Of a DNA stretch of 60,004 nt, positions 12,201 through 22,053 are shown in pieces; position 1 is the first letter of the stretch, and each line of letters begins with the position of its first letter. Below the pieces are notes generated by a model. The model did not search any database, was not told where the DNA came from, and saw nothing but the letters and a program-made list of their open reading frames with translations. The stretch comes from Zygnema cylindricum (lineage: Eukaryota > Streptophyta > Zygnematophyceae > Zygnematales > Zygnemataceae). The stretch spans positions 17,501 to 77,504 of the forward strand of contig JBBHKE010001122.1 of the NCBI GenBank assembly GCA_037447655.1. The letters run 5' to 3'. The translations under genes were made by a program, and so were the position numbers.

Positions 12201-15200
12201 GGATTTTGTAAACTCCGACTTAAAGCACCAACTGCTGCCGCAATATCCGGCGGTGTGTAGTTCATGAAGTAGATTAGGCTCTCGACAATCTAACGGTATG
12301 GTATGGCAGCCATGGAATATGCCTCCCCTGATTCCAAGATGTCATCAAAAATGACTCATCCGTCGGTCTCCATGCCTTCTACCTTTTGCTTAAATTCCAT
12401 GGGAGTGGCACTTCCCTTTGCCTGTGCCATGCCGAACTTTTCAAGCATATTCCCAATCGCTTCTCGCTGCGTTAGATAGATTATTTTTCTATCTCTATCC
12501 CTTTCCACTTGAATTCCAAGAATATACTTTGCCTCTCCTAAATCTTTTATCTCAAATATAGAATTCAAGGCTGCCTTTATTTTATTAATTTCATTTAATG
12601 ACTTACTTAGTAGCAACAAATCATCTACATACACCGCAATGTAAATATTTCCATCTTCCTCTTCCATAACATAGACTGAGTGATCTGAACTAATCCTTAC
12701 AAAACCGAGACTAGTTAGAAACTCATCTAGTTTCACATTCCACTGACGTGACGTGGAGCCTGTTTCAAACCGTACAAAGATTTCAACAGCTTACACACCA
12801 GATTTTCTTTTCCGATCTCTGCATACATTTTAGGCTGCCTCATATAAATCACTTACTCTAAGTCTCCATGCAAGAAAGCCGTCTTAACATCCATTTGATG
12901 TAATTCCATATCCTCAATGGCTGATAGTGACAACAAAATTCTAATAGTCGAAGAAAGACAGATCAGACAAGACAGATCAGACAGGATAGGAAAAATCTAG
13001 CCGACTGAATATCGAAATCCTAGATACTGAAACCCTCTAAAGTTCTAGATTCCGATATTCTAAAGCAACTCTAGTTTTATAAACGTAGAATAATTTATCA
13101 AAGCCTGATCTTCTAACATCTCTCTTCTCTCTTTCGCCCTCTTTCTCTCCTCCCCTCCGTTTCTTTCCTATCTCGCTTTCATCCTCCTTCCTACCAACCC
13201 CCATTCTCTCTCCCTTCTCTTTCCTCTTCTCTCATCTCCGCTGTCTTTTTTTCTCTCTTTACCTCCCCCCTTGTCGTGATCCCTCTCTTTTCCCCCTCCC
13301 TTGCCCCCTCTCGCCATCTCTCTCTCATGTTGGTTTGAAAAGTTAGTTTCGTGCGTGCGTGTCGTTTCGTGCGTGCGTGTCGTTTCGTGCGTACACAATG
13401 TTTCGTGGGTACAGTACGCTACTCTAATTCTATCTTGATTTCTGTGGAGGCTCGAATTGATTTGCGAATTGTGGGAGTAATGGGACAAATTGTTTTGGGA
13501 TTGTTGTAATTATTTGAGTGGCGCGAACAAAACGTAAGGAAAGGTACGAAATATGTAAATGTATGGCGGATCGCGAAGCGATCCGATTTGGAATATTTTG
13601 AAAATGTACGCCGCCGGTACGAACTAATTTAGATGAGGTGACGTCAGTTCATCAAGTGGATTATGTGACCACAGGTTACGACCTCAAGAATGCCGAATAA
13701 GAGCTACGGACGGCAGCGCCGTCGGTTTGATGATCATTTTGGTGAGGGACGCGAAATTGCGTCCATCACATTATATTTATTTTGGACGGTCAAGATTCAT
13801 TGACGAAATTCTTAAGGCTGTAGCGACGCCGTCAGTTTGGTCATTTTGGTGAGGGACGCGAAATCGCGTTCATCACATGATATTTATTTTGGACGGTCCA
13901 GATTCGTTTGATGAAAATAGAAATGTTTGTAAATATTTGCAACAATGTTTTGTCCTATGTGTATTAGGTAATAATGTAGATCTATTCATTCTGACACGTC
14001 ACGAAGTATTCGGGTTACGTACGGCTGGTATGCCTCCGTACAGTTAGTAGTAAGCTGTAGTGTATATTTGTAGGACTTAGTCATTTTTAGACTTAGGAAC
14101 TTTTGGACAGAAACTTTTTTCTGCTCCTTTTTGGGAATTTCATCTGAGAATTGCTCTCAGTTATATTGGCAGAATTATCTGAAATTTTGCATGTGTGTTC
14201 CTCCTTGTATTGGCAATATTGTGGCAAATTTGCAGACCTATTGTGTGTCTGGTTTGCTTGGGGCTCCATTGTGAAGTTGGTCAGATTTATCAAAGTTGTG
14301 GCAGGCTGTTTTTCTGCAACTTTGACTGGGTGGTGTGGGAATTCTGGATGGTATATTTATATGAGAATTTGTGGGAATACTTAGTGGCTTAGAAACTATC
14401 CTCTTGTGTAGTTTCAGCTTGGTTTGGTAATTCTGTAGAATTCTGAGTGGAATCAAAGTAGGCTGTTTTGGGGTATTCTGTGGTGCTTCCGAGGGTTCAT
14501 TCATGGCTGAAAATGGCTATGAACAACATCTCACTCTCTCTCTCTCTCCCTCTCTCCCTTTCGTTCTCTCTCCCTTTCTCTCCCTCTTTTCCCCTCTCCC
14601 CCTCCACTGTCTCTCTCCCTCTCTCTCTCTCCCTTTTTCCTTCCCTCGCTACATCTCTCTCTCTCCCTCTCTCCACGCCTCCTAACTCCCCCTCTCCCTT
14701 CTCCTTTCTTTTCCCTCTCTCTCCCTCCCTTCCCTGTTTTTTCATAATATGGTGACAACAAATGGGACGGTGGAACTAGGTTAATTTTCATTTTATTTTG
14801 TAGTGCAATCACGAATTTCATTCTGACAAAAGTTGCGAGAAAAGGCTCAAAGGGAAAACAAAAAATATTACCGAGAATTTTTTATGCTTTGGGATTTTTC
14901 TTTACAATTACTAGGGTTTTACACCTTTAAAAGAAAAACACTTAATAAACGTTTAGTGAAAAGATTTTCGTGTTCGTTTTGGTTTGAATTTTTGTTTTTT
15001 GTGTGTTAACACCCTTCATAAAATTCAACTGTTTGTATTTTAAAAGTTGCGAGGACCATCATTTTTTTTTTTTTGAAGACCTTTATGTATTCCTTTTGAA
15101 GACTTATTTGTAGCTCGTCCAATGTGAATTTCATCTTCATACATTTTGGATTTCTGCAGGACGCGAGCAAATATGGAAATGCATCACGATTTATGAATCA

Positions 15201-16602
15201 CCGGTGGGTTTTTGTTTTCTTATGGTTCAATATTCATTTTCATTGTCAGTATGATGACTTTGGAAAGTTAAATCTTTTCATGTTTTGGTTACTCGCATTT
15301 TGGGCAAAAGAAAGAGGGTGATAGGTTTGGGAGGAAAGAAGAGTTTCGTGAAAGAGAGAGGCATTTGCTTCGTTTCAGAGAAATTTTTATTTTCCTTTTG
15401 GGCAGGTGTGAGGATGCGAATCTTTTTTATCGTCCTGTTCAAATCGATACTCATGATACGCACTATTACCATGTGAGTCATTATTTACCCATTTCAACAT
15501 TTTGAAGAATAGAAATGCATGCAAAATAATTTAAAAAAACCCTAAATCTTAGAACCCTACAAAAGTCTAAAAACTAAAAGTCCTTTCACTTTGTTTTCAA
15601 AGATTTCCACTATAATTTGAAGTTCAGGTTCTCGTTGAGAGTGAGAGAAACTAGTTTGTATTTCATTTTTTTTTTTTTTATCTTTCTAGTTTTTGATTGT
15701 TTGGCTAGGGCGTACATTAAAGTTTACAATTCCACTAGGAAAAAGTTACAAACTAATCATCTTAAGTTGAAAAATAAGAACATGAATTGAACCACGTTCA
15801 ACTGAACTCTGGTTTGTTTTGCTTTTTTTAGTTTCTTTTTTTGAAGTGACATTTTCTCTTTTCTCGTAAATGCACAGTTTATTTATTTTTATTTTTATTT
15901 GTTTATTTACGTATTTTATTTATCTTATTGCCCAGGTTGCATTTTTTGCCGCTCGAGACATTGATGAATGGGAAGAACTGACTTGGTGATTTTCTCATGC
16001 AACCCTTTCTTTTCCTCTTTTTTTTCCGGTTTCCCTTTCTCCTTTTTTTTCCGGTTTCCCTTTCTCCTTTTTTTTCCCTTTTACACCCTTTCCCTTTGTT
16101 TTTTCTTTCTTTTTTTTATTCTTTATTTGTTTTTATGGAACCCATGATCGCTGGTCTTTTTATTCTGTTCCCAAAATATCCCTTGTCAAAAAAATGATTG
16201 TTGGAAAAACTTCGCAAAAGTCATGGGCAGCCAAAAAAAATAGTCACCGCCCTCTGTATAGCTGAACCTCCATTGAAACAGCACACCTAAAACAATATTT
16301 TTCTTAAGAAGGTTACTTTTGTAAATATACAATAATCGATCATGCAACGTAACACACCACAGCCGCAAATGTGACCACAAACACTAAGTCAAACATTAAA
16401 AATAACATAACATCACACTTCATAGGATAACATAATATAACAACATAACATGGGATATTACAATGTAACAGACATTATTTTGATGAGATGAAATTTCATG
16501 TGCAGGGACTACGGGGATGACTTTGAAAGGAGGGAAGACAACACTGCCAAGGAATTTAGATGTAAATGTGGGAGCGATTTTTGTCGTGACAAAAAAGAAT
16601 AA
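970..16602 (+). CDS. SUVR-type SET-domain histone H3K9 methyltransferase, 13 coding exons
   Basis: Predicted coding exons: 970-2154, 2620-3223, 4058-4148, 4630-4727, 5017-5086, 6679-6769, 8460-8546, 8895-8981, 9356-9511, 15160-15203, 15406-15472, 15936-15985, 16506-16602. All introns are GT-AG, every exon phase matches the next, and the sum is 2727 nt (908 residues plus TAA). The protein has a long charged, low-complexity N-terminus, a cysteine-rich pre-SET, a SET domain and a post-SET. Motifs include [69 protein letters not shown] and [16 protein letters not shown] and ELTWDY are typical of the plant SUVR1/2/4 group, nuclear enzymes that methylate H3K9 in heterochromatin. The start ATG sits in a good context (GCCGCCATGAC). 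I see no N-terminal WIYLD domain. Exon 7's 5' edge is the least certain boundary. Family assignment is strong; activity is inferred from conserved motifs only. Confidence 0.88.
3851..3960. repeat. GA-rich simple-sequence tract in intron 2
   Basis: About 110 bp composed almost only of A and G, with runs such as GGGGGGAGAGAG. It is low-complexity sequence inside intron 2 of the methyltransferase gene. Confidence 0.8.
4058..8546 (+). CDS. SUVR-like gene exons 3-7: pre-SET zinc-cluster region
   Basis: Exon 3 (4058-4148) gives the segment ending VSRDISNG, which matches the (D/S)IS(R/N)G entry to the pre-SET of SUV39-class enzymes. Exon 4 (4630-4727) gives [18 protein letters not shown]. Exon 5 (5017-5086) gives [18 protein letters not shown]. 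Exon 6 (6679-6769) gives [20 protein letters not shown]. Exon 7 (8460-8546) gives [19 protein letters not shown]. The cysteine spacing is that of a Zn3Cys9 cluster. For exon 7 a start after GGTGAG at 8459 keeps phase 0. An alternative start at 8444 would need a 2-nt phase shift, which a 14-nt mini-exon at 7994-8007 would supply. Confidence 0.82.
7994..8007 (+). CDS. Candidate 14-nt mini-exon of the SUVR-like gene
   Basis: A 14-nt segment is bounded by TTTTGCAG on the left and GTAAGT on the right, both strong splice signals. Using it together with an exon 7 start at the stronger acceptor TTTTCCAG (8443) keeps the reading frame and inserts ten residues (FITPREGNGE) before FITEC. This is a competing gene model; only transcript data can decide. 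Confidence 0.2.
8895..9511 (+). CDS. SUVR-like gene exons 8-9: N-terminal half of the SET domain
   Basis: Exon 8 (8895-8981) encodes [19 protein letters not shown] followed by FVYEYIGE, the GWG cofactor-binding motif and the first SET strand. Exon 9 (9356-9511) encodes the insert region up to the LLLL that precedes DASKYGN. Exon 8 is followed at once by a CT-rich microsatellite that starts inside intron 8. Exon 9 ends at CTGTTG|GTGGGC. Phase is 0 on both sides. Confidence 0.87.
8990..9085. repeat. CT-rich microsatellite in intron 8
   Basis: (CT)n followed by CCCTCCCT-type repeats, starting about 10 nt after the exon 8 donor. This creates a long polypyrimidine run in the sense strand of the intron. 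Confidence 0.8.
9979..10925 (-). pseudogene. Copia A reverse transcriptase / RNase H remnant
   Basis: Reading on the minus strand, MDVQTAF jumps to [11 protein letters not shown], skipping the RT core with the YVDD box. It continues with PYRS-like ([13 protein letters not shown]), ARPN-like and [10 protein letters not shown] motifs and into RNase H (HCDADWGED). A frame break follows, and the C-terminal part resumes at 10173-9979 ([22 protein letters not shown]). The active-site deletion and frameshift make it a pseudogene. Confidence 0.75.
11045..12960 (-). mobile_element. Copia fragment B nested in element A
   Basis: Minus-strand fragment with an LTR ending at 11621 (RC starts TGTTGTTTTGGAAACC) and pol running to about 12960. 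The LTR is similar to the T1-T3 LTRs (shared GGAAACCTTTAG start and the CTTCACAATGAAG region), so B looks like a coding relative of the T solo LTRs. Both ends are truncated: the LTR loses its far end near 11045, and pol stops at about [13 protein letters not shown]. Confidence 0.65.
11627..12955 (-). pseudogene. Copia B reverse transcriptase and RNase H, broken
   Basis: The RT part is 12736-12356 with [48 protein letters not shown] and the TPME motif. RNase H C-terminal part is 11974-11627 with [32 protein letters not shown] and [19 protein letters not shown]. The segment between (11975-12355) is out of frame, and the RT N-terminus ([15 protein letters not shown]) is interrupted. It is a truncated pseudogene. 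Confidence 0.75.
13119..13327. repeat. Pyrimidine-rich simple tract, left part
   Basis: About 210 bp of C/T-rich sequence (TCTCTTCTCTC, CCCTCC). It is interrupted by solo LTR T1 and resumes at 14529, so it was one tract before T1 inserted. Confidence 0.75.
13328..14528 (+). mobile_element. Solo LTR T1 with TSD TCTCA
   Basis: Starts TGTTGGTTTG, ends GAACAACA, and is flanked by a perfect 5-bp duplication TCTCA (13323-13327 and 14529-14533). There is no internal region, so it is a solo LTR left by LTR-LTR recombination. The first part resembles the S LTRs (tandem GTTTCGTGCGTGCG units at 13347-13410; palindrome GGATCGCGAAGCGATCC at 13568-13584). The last part resembles T2 and T3 (CTGAGAATTGCTCTCAG, GGTATTCTGTGGTGCTTCCGAGG). 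It also carries a ~105-bp tandem duplication (about 13710-13807 and 13815-13916), each copy with a GGACGCGAAAT(T/C)GCGT hairpin. Confidence 0.85.
14529..14740. repeat. Pyrimidine-rich simple tract, right part
   Basis: Continuation of the CT-rich tract after solo LTR T1. Open frames through it on either strand are artefacts of the repeat. Confidence 0.75.
15160..16602 (+). CDS. SUVR-like gene exons 10-13: catalytic half of SET and post-SET
   Basis: Exon 10 (15160-15203) encodes [15 protein letters not shown]. Exon 11 (15406-15472) encodes [15 protein letters not shown] and then HYYH. Exon 12 (15936-15985) encodes [16 protein letters not shown]. Exon 13 (16506-16602) completes WDYGDDF and the post-[11 protein letters not shown], ending in TAA at 16600-16602. 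NHRC...N and the tyrosine of WDY form the catalytic and cofactor pocket in this family. The post-SET cysteines match CXCX4C. No stop or frameshift is present, so the gene looks intact despite the long transposon-filled intron before exon 10. Confidence 0.88.
16000..16090. repeat. T/C-rich tandem repeat in intron 12
   Basis: About three copies of a ~28-nt unit containing CCGGTTTCCCTTTCTCC followed by a T run, between exon 12 and exon 13. Confidence 0.65.
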
Positions 16603-16751
16603 TTGTGCAATTTTAGTTGTTGATGTCAATCATTGTAAGATGTTATTTATTCATCTCAAATATCATTTTATAGAATTTCCATAATTTAGCGGCATAGGAA
16701 AGCTGGATATCGTAGTAATCCATGAATGTTTTGGTAAATAAAAATGTTGGA

Positions 16752-17000
16752 TAATACAAATGGTTGTGCGTAGACTGATAACAAAACTGAAGGAAAGTTT
16801 GAGAATATTTGGTGGAACTTCAACAATTTTTTTAACTTTAGGGAAATTTTCTATATATTTTGACAAATACATGAAATTACTAGTTGATTTTGAGGATGTA
16901 AGCCACAGCCATTGCTGTTTGACAATTTCCAGAAAAGGTGTGGCATATCTGGGTGCATTTGGACATTGGGCACAAATGTCAAATGTGGGGTAGCTTTTTA
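16752..17000 (+). repeat. 248-bp dispersed repeat with conserved ORF, copy 1
   Basis: About 90% identical by eye to 18745-18998 over ~248 bp, in the same orientation. On the plus strand it keeps an open frame starting MVVRRLITKLKES and running 77 codons, with GGTSTIFLTLGK and YFDKYMKLLVDF shared by both copies. I do not recognise the protein. It could be an exon or a transposon fragment. It begins about 150 bp after the methyltransferase stop codon. Confidence 0.55.
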
Positions 17001-18744
17001 GCGGATGGTTGAGTAAGAACTCAACAAGCTAAATTTTTATCGATCCTAAGGGTCGATCGCTGGATTTAACTTGACCCAGTGGTAACCATACGAGGCATCT
17101 TGAAAGCACTGTACTGTAAACCGTTGTTTTGTGTAAGAGTTTTAGTGAAGTCCACCTGTTGATTTTCCAGTCCACCCGCTTTCACCTCCACCCACCCTCT
17201 TACTCTGGTCGCGTTCGACTTCTTTCGACTCTTCAATGAATTCAGGTTCCTGTCCTATGTTATTCTTCATGTAATGTAAAAAAAAAGAAATGAGAAAGAC
17301 ATAGAAAATATGACATCTTGATATGTGCCAGTTAAATTTTTGATATGCAATGATGTTTGTTTATCCCTTCTATTTTGGTATTTGACACAAAATATAATAA
17401 ATAATAAATCTTCTGCCATGCAATGAAATGGGTACCCTAATTATTATACTATAAAAAACAGGTTTGGATAGTTGACGCACCCAAATATTCTTTCAGGGAA
17501 TGTTGTGAAAGTGCAAAGCAACCGGCCATTTGTATATAATTTACATAGTACTCATTGCCAGGTTGTGTTAACTTTCATTGACGAGGGTAACACGCTGAGA
17601 CATTTCTGACGAACCATTGCACGGCTACAAACGAGAGAAATTTTCATATCTAGTTTGGAATTTCGTCGAAGTTAGAATTCTCTGGTGATGATGAGCAGGG
17701 TGCTCGTTCCACACTCTCCGCCTACAACAAATGCAAGCCACATGAGTTGGCTGCACCGCCACTATTTCCGGTGCCGAAAATGATTCAAAAGGGTTATGGT
17801 GCATCTGTGCAATGCCTTTTCCAAAAAATTCCAGGATTGAAGACACTTCAGGCTCATATCTTTCAGTTGTTTTCTATTAAATCCATCACTTCTTGCTTCA
17901 CATTGTTGATGAATGCATTTTGGTTTGCATTATATACTAGTTATTCTTAAGAGACCTTTGATTGAAACGCATGGTTTTGAAAACCCCTTCTAATATCTTG
18001 TGGTGATATCCCTAAAATAGCGTATTCTGCTAACTGGTAAAAGACAACCGCTTTTAAAAACTGCAAATAATAATAATAATAAAAAAAGTTAATCTGCTTC
18101 ACATGTAACTCAAATGTTTTTATTTAATCCGAACCCGAGCACAAAAAAAAATAAAATGTCAATCACCTTTACTGATAACTCAAAGGCATTTTGTCTAGTC
18201 GTAACTAATCAAAAGGAAAAGACAAGCATATAAAAAAAAGAAGAAACAACAACCACATAAGAGATACAGAGCATGCAATTGTATAGGCGACACTAATGTC
18301 AAATTCTTCCCCCCCCCTCTATTTCCACTCTCCCTCTCTTTTTACCCAATGCTCTCGTTCTCCGCCCCCCTTCATCCTACCTTTCCCTTTCTATCTCCTC
18401 CCCTCCCTCTCACTCTTTTTATGTTCCTCAATCCCTTCCCCTGTCACACGCTCTTTCCGTGTCTAAGAAAAAACCCCAGACTTCACCACCAAATTACGAT
18501 GCACCAAGACAAAATCATCCATCGATGCTTGTGTAACAAGCATTATATTTGACCAGGGTGTACACCGATACGGTGTTGGTCTTCCAAATTCCTCCACACC
18601 CTTTTAATTGACATATTCAAAAATATACACGGTTGATAGTTTTTCTTCTACTTTACCTACCATATCTGAATTAATTCTAATGCATTTTTAGATATACAAA
18701 AAAAAAAAACTTAAATTATGAAATTTGAATTTAAAATAAGTGAA
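17001..18744. other. Non-coding stretch between repeat copies; one unidentified ORF
   Basis: AT-rich sequence with no recognised gene. A plus-strand frame is open from about 17653 to 17950 (contains KCKPHELAAPPLFPVPKM and SVQCLFQKIPGLKTLQ). It has no homology I recognise and could be an exon of an unseen gene or chance. 18300-18450 is CT-rich low-complexity sequence. Confidence 0.4.
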
Positions 18745-18998
18745 GAATACAAATGGTTGTGCGAAGATTGATAACAAAACTGAAAGAAAGTTTGAAAATA
18801 TTTGGTGGAACTTCAACAATTTTTTTAACTCTAGGGAAATCATCTATATATTTTGACAAATACATGAAATTACTAGTTGATTTTGACGATGTAAGCCACA
18901 ATCATTGCTGTTTGACAATTTCCAGAAAAGATATGGCATATCTAGGTGCATTTGAACATAGGGCATAAATATCAAATGTGGGGTAGTTTTTTAGCGTA
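18745..18998 (+). repeat. 248-bp dispersed repeat with conserved ORF, copy 2
   Basis: Second copy of the repeat at 16752-17000. The ORF (MVVRRLITKLKESLKIF...) is open for 71 codons and ends slightly earlier than in copy 1. Most differences between the copies are substitutions. It directly abuts LTR H. Confidence 0.55.
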
Positions 18999-19000
18999 TG

Positions 19001-19990
19001 TGTTATAATGTGTGTATTTTCTAGGTCTGTAATTGTCTATGTTGAAAAAAAGTAATTAATATTCACTCCTTAATGAAAACTCTAGAGTGAAGAAAGAGAG
19101 AGAGAGTCACCATGGCTGTCGCCATAGATAGGAAGAAACAGAGAGATAGGCAGACAGATTGATAGATTACCAAAATGTTGCCTTAAACAGGTGAACCTAG
19201 GTCTACAAGAACCTTTAAAGTCATACGCCTTAACCATTAAGGCATTAACAAAAGCGTTGTGCCACGTGGCGCCACATCATTGGACGCCGGAAAAGATGGG
19301 AAGAGGAACGATGACTCCCAAGTTGACAAGTGTCAACTAGAAGGCCATGTTGTACAATGGTCGTAAAAAAAATACAATCGGCCACTGTACCTTCTTGTAC
19401 TATACGCGCTTAGGATAGAGTAATAGGTAGTTGTGAGTAGGAGTTAAAGGACTAAGCGTGTTTGAGGCGCCTCTCTCCAAATGACCTTTTGTATTTATAG
19501 GCTATCTTTGGCCAGCCATAACTAACTGCGCAGGGGAGCAAATTCAATGATTCTTTTTGTTACGGACTCAGATGAGTCCACGCTACACATGGGTGTAGTC
19601 GGTCAGAGTTTTTGCTTGCCAGCGTAGCGGCATTTCTAAAGGAAAGTCAAAGTGGGAAATGCTGTCCAAAACACATGTTCAAGCTTTGCATTCTGGGGTG
19701 AAACTGAGCAAGCATAAAGTCTTCTTTCACATGGGTGAAGCTTTATACGAGTTCTGACTGTCAAGGTGTCAGTCATTTGGGTTTGCATCAATTTGAAGTC
19801 GGCATTATTTAGATAAGCTTCTTTAGGTCTGTGATTTTTGTAGGGAAATGGAACCCATAGAATTTCAGGTTATTGGCCCACCATCTTAGGGTGCCACTTT
19901 TTGATGGAACAGACTTCACTTACTGGGAATTTACGATAGAGGGATTGCTTTTCGAAAAAGCACTTATGGGGAATTGTTTTGGGACAAGTG
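19001..19990 (+). mobile_element. Copia element H: 5' LTR, PBS and gag start only
   Basis: LTR 19001-19867 is in plus orientation (starts TGTTATAATG, ends GAATTTCA). A PBS GTTATTGGCCCACC (19869-19882, one mismatch to the family PBS) follows after 1 nt. The gag start (MEPIEFQVIGPP) begins inside the LTR near 19852 and meets a TAG after the PBS. At about 19991 the element is cut and the truncated LTR of element I begins. The LTR carries the G-box CCACGTGG (19261-19270) and leader hairpins such as GGACTC/GAGTCC. Confidence 0.65.
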
Positions 19991-20214
19991 ACTATCTTTG
20001 GCCATTTACAATTAACTGCTTAGGGGAGCAAATTTCCTAATTCTTTTTGTGGCATACTCATGGGAGTCTTGCCTTCACTAGGGTGAAGTTAGGTGAGTAA
20101 GTTGTATGTCTAGGTGGCAGTCCGAGTTGATCAAAGAGAAACGTGTTTAGGCTATCCCAGAGGCTTGGGGTGAGATTCCTATTAGGAGTACAAATTGAGG
20201 TCTCAGAATAGCTG

Positions 20215-20228
20215 GTTATGGGCCCACC
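20215..20228 (+). other. Primer-binding site of element I, initiator tRNA-Met anticodon arm type
   Basis: GTTATGGGCCCACC lies 1 nt after the LTR remnant. It is the exact complement of the plant initiator tRNA-Met segment GGUGGGCCCAUAAC that spans the anticodon CAU. See the matching sites in H, C, D and E. Confidence 0.8.
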
Positions 20229-20277
20229 CTCTAGGGTGCCCATCTTTAACTGAATTGGATTCATATAATGGGAGAGT

Positions 20278-22053
20278 ATGATCACACCAGCTCTGTGTGA
20301 AAAACGGTTTTGGGGGATAGTGACTGGACGAGTGAAACGTCAATCCGGTTCAGCCATTTCCTCAAGGTTTGCGGAAAGCACGTTTACCAGAAAAGCAGAT
20401 CCAGCGCTACCGGAGGATTTGGAGGATGGGGAGGGCATTGTTATGGACAAAAGGGAAGAAAAGGAGACAATCACATCGATATTAACACCTATAGCAACCG
20501 GGTGAGCGTTCATGTCACCTATTCTAAGGAACGAGGATAATGATGTTGATACGTGGGACTACAATAATATGGCGGCAAAGCACTTCATCATTTGCCATCT
20601 CACTCAAAGACTTGCATCTCCTCATTTGCACATAGAGAGGGCATCCGATCTGTGGATTTCTCTTATAGAGATGTACCGAAGTGGAACGATTCACCAACAA
20701 CAATTGGCTGATCAGAAGATAGATGCATATGCTTATAAAGGGGGAAAAATGCTAGATTTTTGTAATGAGCTTGCAACCCTCTTTATGGAGCATGAGAGTG
20801 CTGGTTAAATAGAAGTAGAAAAGTTGAAGGTTAAGTGTCTACTCATGAAGTTACCTGATGTTTATGAGAAAATAGTCAACCATGTGTAAGATTTGCTAGA
20901 CTCCAGGTGGATTTGGAATTTTGTGGTAGAAATGATTCTCGTCCGAGAGAATATGATGGAGATCCGGAGGGGAGGAAAGAGTGGACAAGCTTTGGCAGCC
21001 GGGACCAATTGGAGCAAGAAGAATCCCAAAAAACAGGTTGGAAACTATGGAGGAGGAGGCCAAAAAAATAAGTATAATGAGTTCAGACCAAGGGTCTCAA
21101 ACGTGTTGTGTCATTTCTCCAACAAATCGGGACACTATATGGCGGAGTGTTCTAAGCTAACCGAGCTTCGGTTAAACGAAAGGCAGACCGGTGGACCTCC
21201 AAGAGGAAATAAAAAATCCTTTCTGACACAAGTACATGAGGAGGAATCCGAGGACAAGGAGGATGAGCTCTCGATGGATAAGGAGTTGGAGGCGAAAACC
21301 GAGGTCGAAATTCCACGAAATCAGAAATGTGTTTACGGTGGATTGAAAGGTGAAGCATGCTCGATTGTGGATTCACGTGCTTCGATGCACATGTGCAAGG
21401 ATAAACACATGTTTACAAAATTGAGGAAGATTCCCACTATAGAGATAGAGTACAAGGATGGGAGGGTGGTCACTACTACTTTTGTAGGATCAATAGTTCT
21501 AAAAGTATTAGTTGAAGGACATTCATTCATAGTTACATTCTGTGATGTGCTCTTTATTCATGAATTGAACAAAAACCTCATCTCAACATCAATGTTAGTT
21601 GATAAGGGTTTTGACGCTAGCAATAGAAAGGGAATCTTTACTGCTTGTTTTGAGGAGGAAGTGTATTTCATTGTTGAAAAGGGTAGCCAAGGGATGATTA
21701 GGTTGATTTTAAGCAATGAAAAGAAGAAACTCCATTATGATGGTGTTCATGATATTATTTTATGGCATAAAAGACTTAGACATGTGCATTTAGATAAGTT
21801 GAAAGAAATGAAAAAGATAAGGGTACTGGAAGGGATTCATTTTGGAGAAAATGAAAATCTAACTGACTGTAGCGGGTGTGCTGAAGGTAAGGCACACAAG
21901 TTACCCTTTTCAAAAGTAGCCACTTATAAAGGGGAAAAAGTGTTGGATCTGGTATACATTGATATATGGGGACCGGCTAAAGTGCCCTCACCCGGAGGTA
22001 AGAGGTTTATGATGACTATCACCAACGATTGGTCTCGGTATTCAACAGTATAA
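20278..22053 (+). pseudogene. Element I gag, protease and integrase N-terminal region, broken
   Basis: Gag remnants run through three frames. They include ALCEKRFWGIVTGRVKRQSG, AAKHFIICHLTQRLASPHLH, TIHQQQLADQKID and a UBN2-type gag with a modified zinc knuckle (CHFSNKSGHYMAEC, second Cys replaced by Ser). The protease motif is VDSRASMHMC, where the usual DSGAS has Gly to Arg. The integrase zinc region follows (WHKRLRHVHLDKL, CSGCAEGKAHKLPF), then the first core Asp in YIDIWGPAKV. Stops at 20806 and 20887 and a break after 22050 interrupt it. Confidence 0.75.

Larger units (their letters stand above)
9569..13118 (-). mobile_element. Copia element A, internally deleted, in intron 9
   Basis: Minus-strand Copia. 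The 3' LTR is about 9569-9966 (RC starts TGTTGGAAGATC); a polypurine tract (9967-9977, GGGGG at the LTR border) abuts it. Pol remnants follow, then a gag start (MATGGASS) near 11029. The outer edge is a 155-bp fragment of the same LTR at 12964-13118, about 95% identical to 9812-9966 by eye. The gag start is joined almost directly to the RT motif MDVQTAF, so most of gag, protease and integrase is missing. CT-rich sequence on both sides (9519-9550 and 13119 onward) suggests insertion into a pyrimidine tract. It belongs to a different Copia lineage from elements C, D, E, I and K. Confidence 0.72.
9512..15159 (+). other. Intron 9 of the SUVR-like gene, filled by nested repeats
   Basis: A 5.6-kb intron between the LLLL and DASKYGN codons, far longer than its neighbours (roughly 0.2-1.9 kb). 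It contains Copia A (9569-13118) with Copia B nested inside it, a pyrimidine-rich tract (13119-13327 plus 14529-14740), and solo LTR T1. Splice donor and acceptor are intact (TTG|GTGGGC; TTTCTGCAG|GACG). Confidence 0.8.

Noticed and set aside
14497-14821. Long overlapping open frames on both strands (R/E-rich and S/L/P-rich peptides)
   Set aside because: They are translations of the CT-rich simple repeat interrupted by T1; composition only, no gene.
17656-17950. Possible exon of a new gene (KCKPHELAAPPLFPVPKM)
   Set aside because: No family recognised, splice sites ambiguous, and AT-rich surroundings; kept only as a remark in the non-coding entry.
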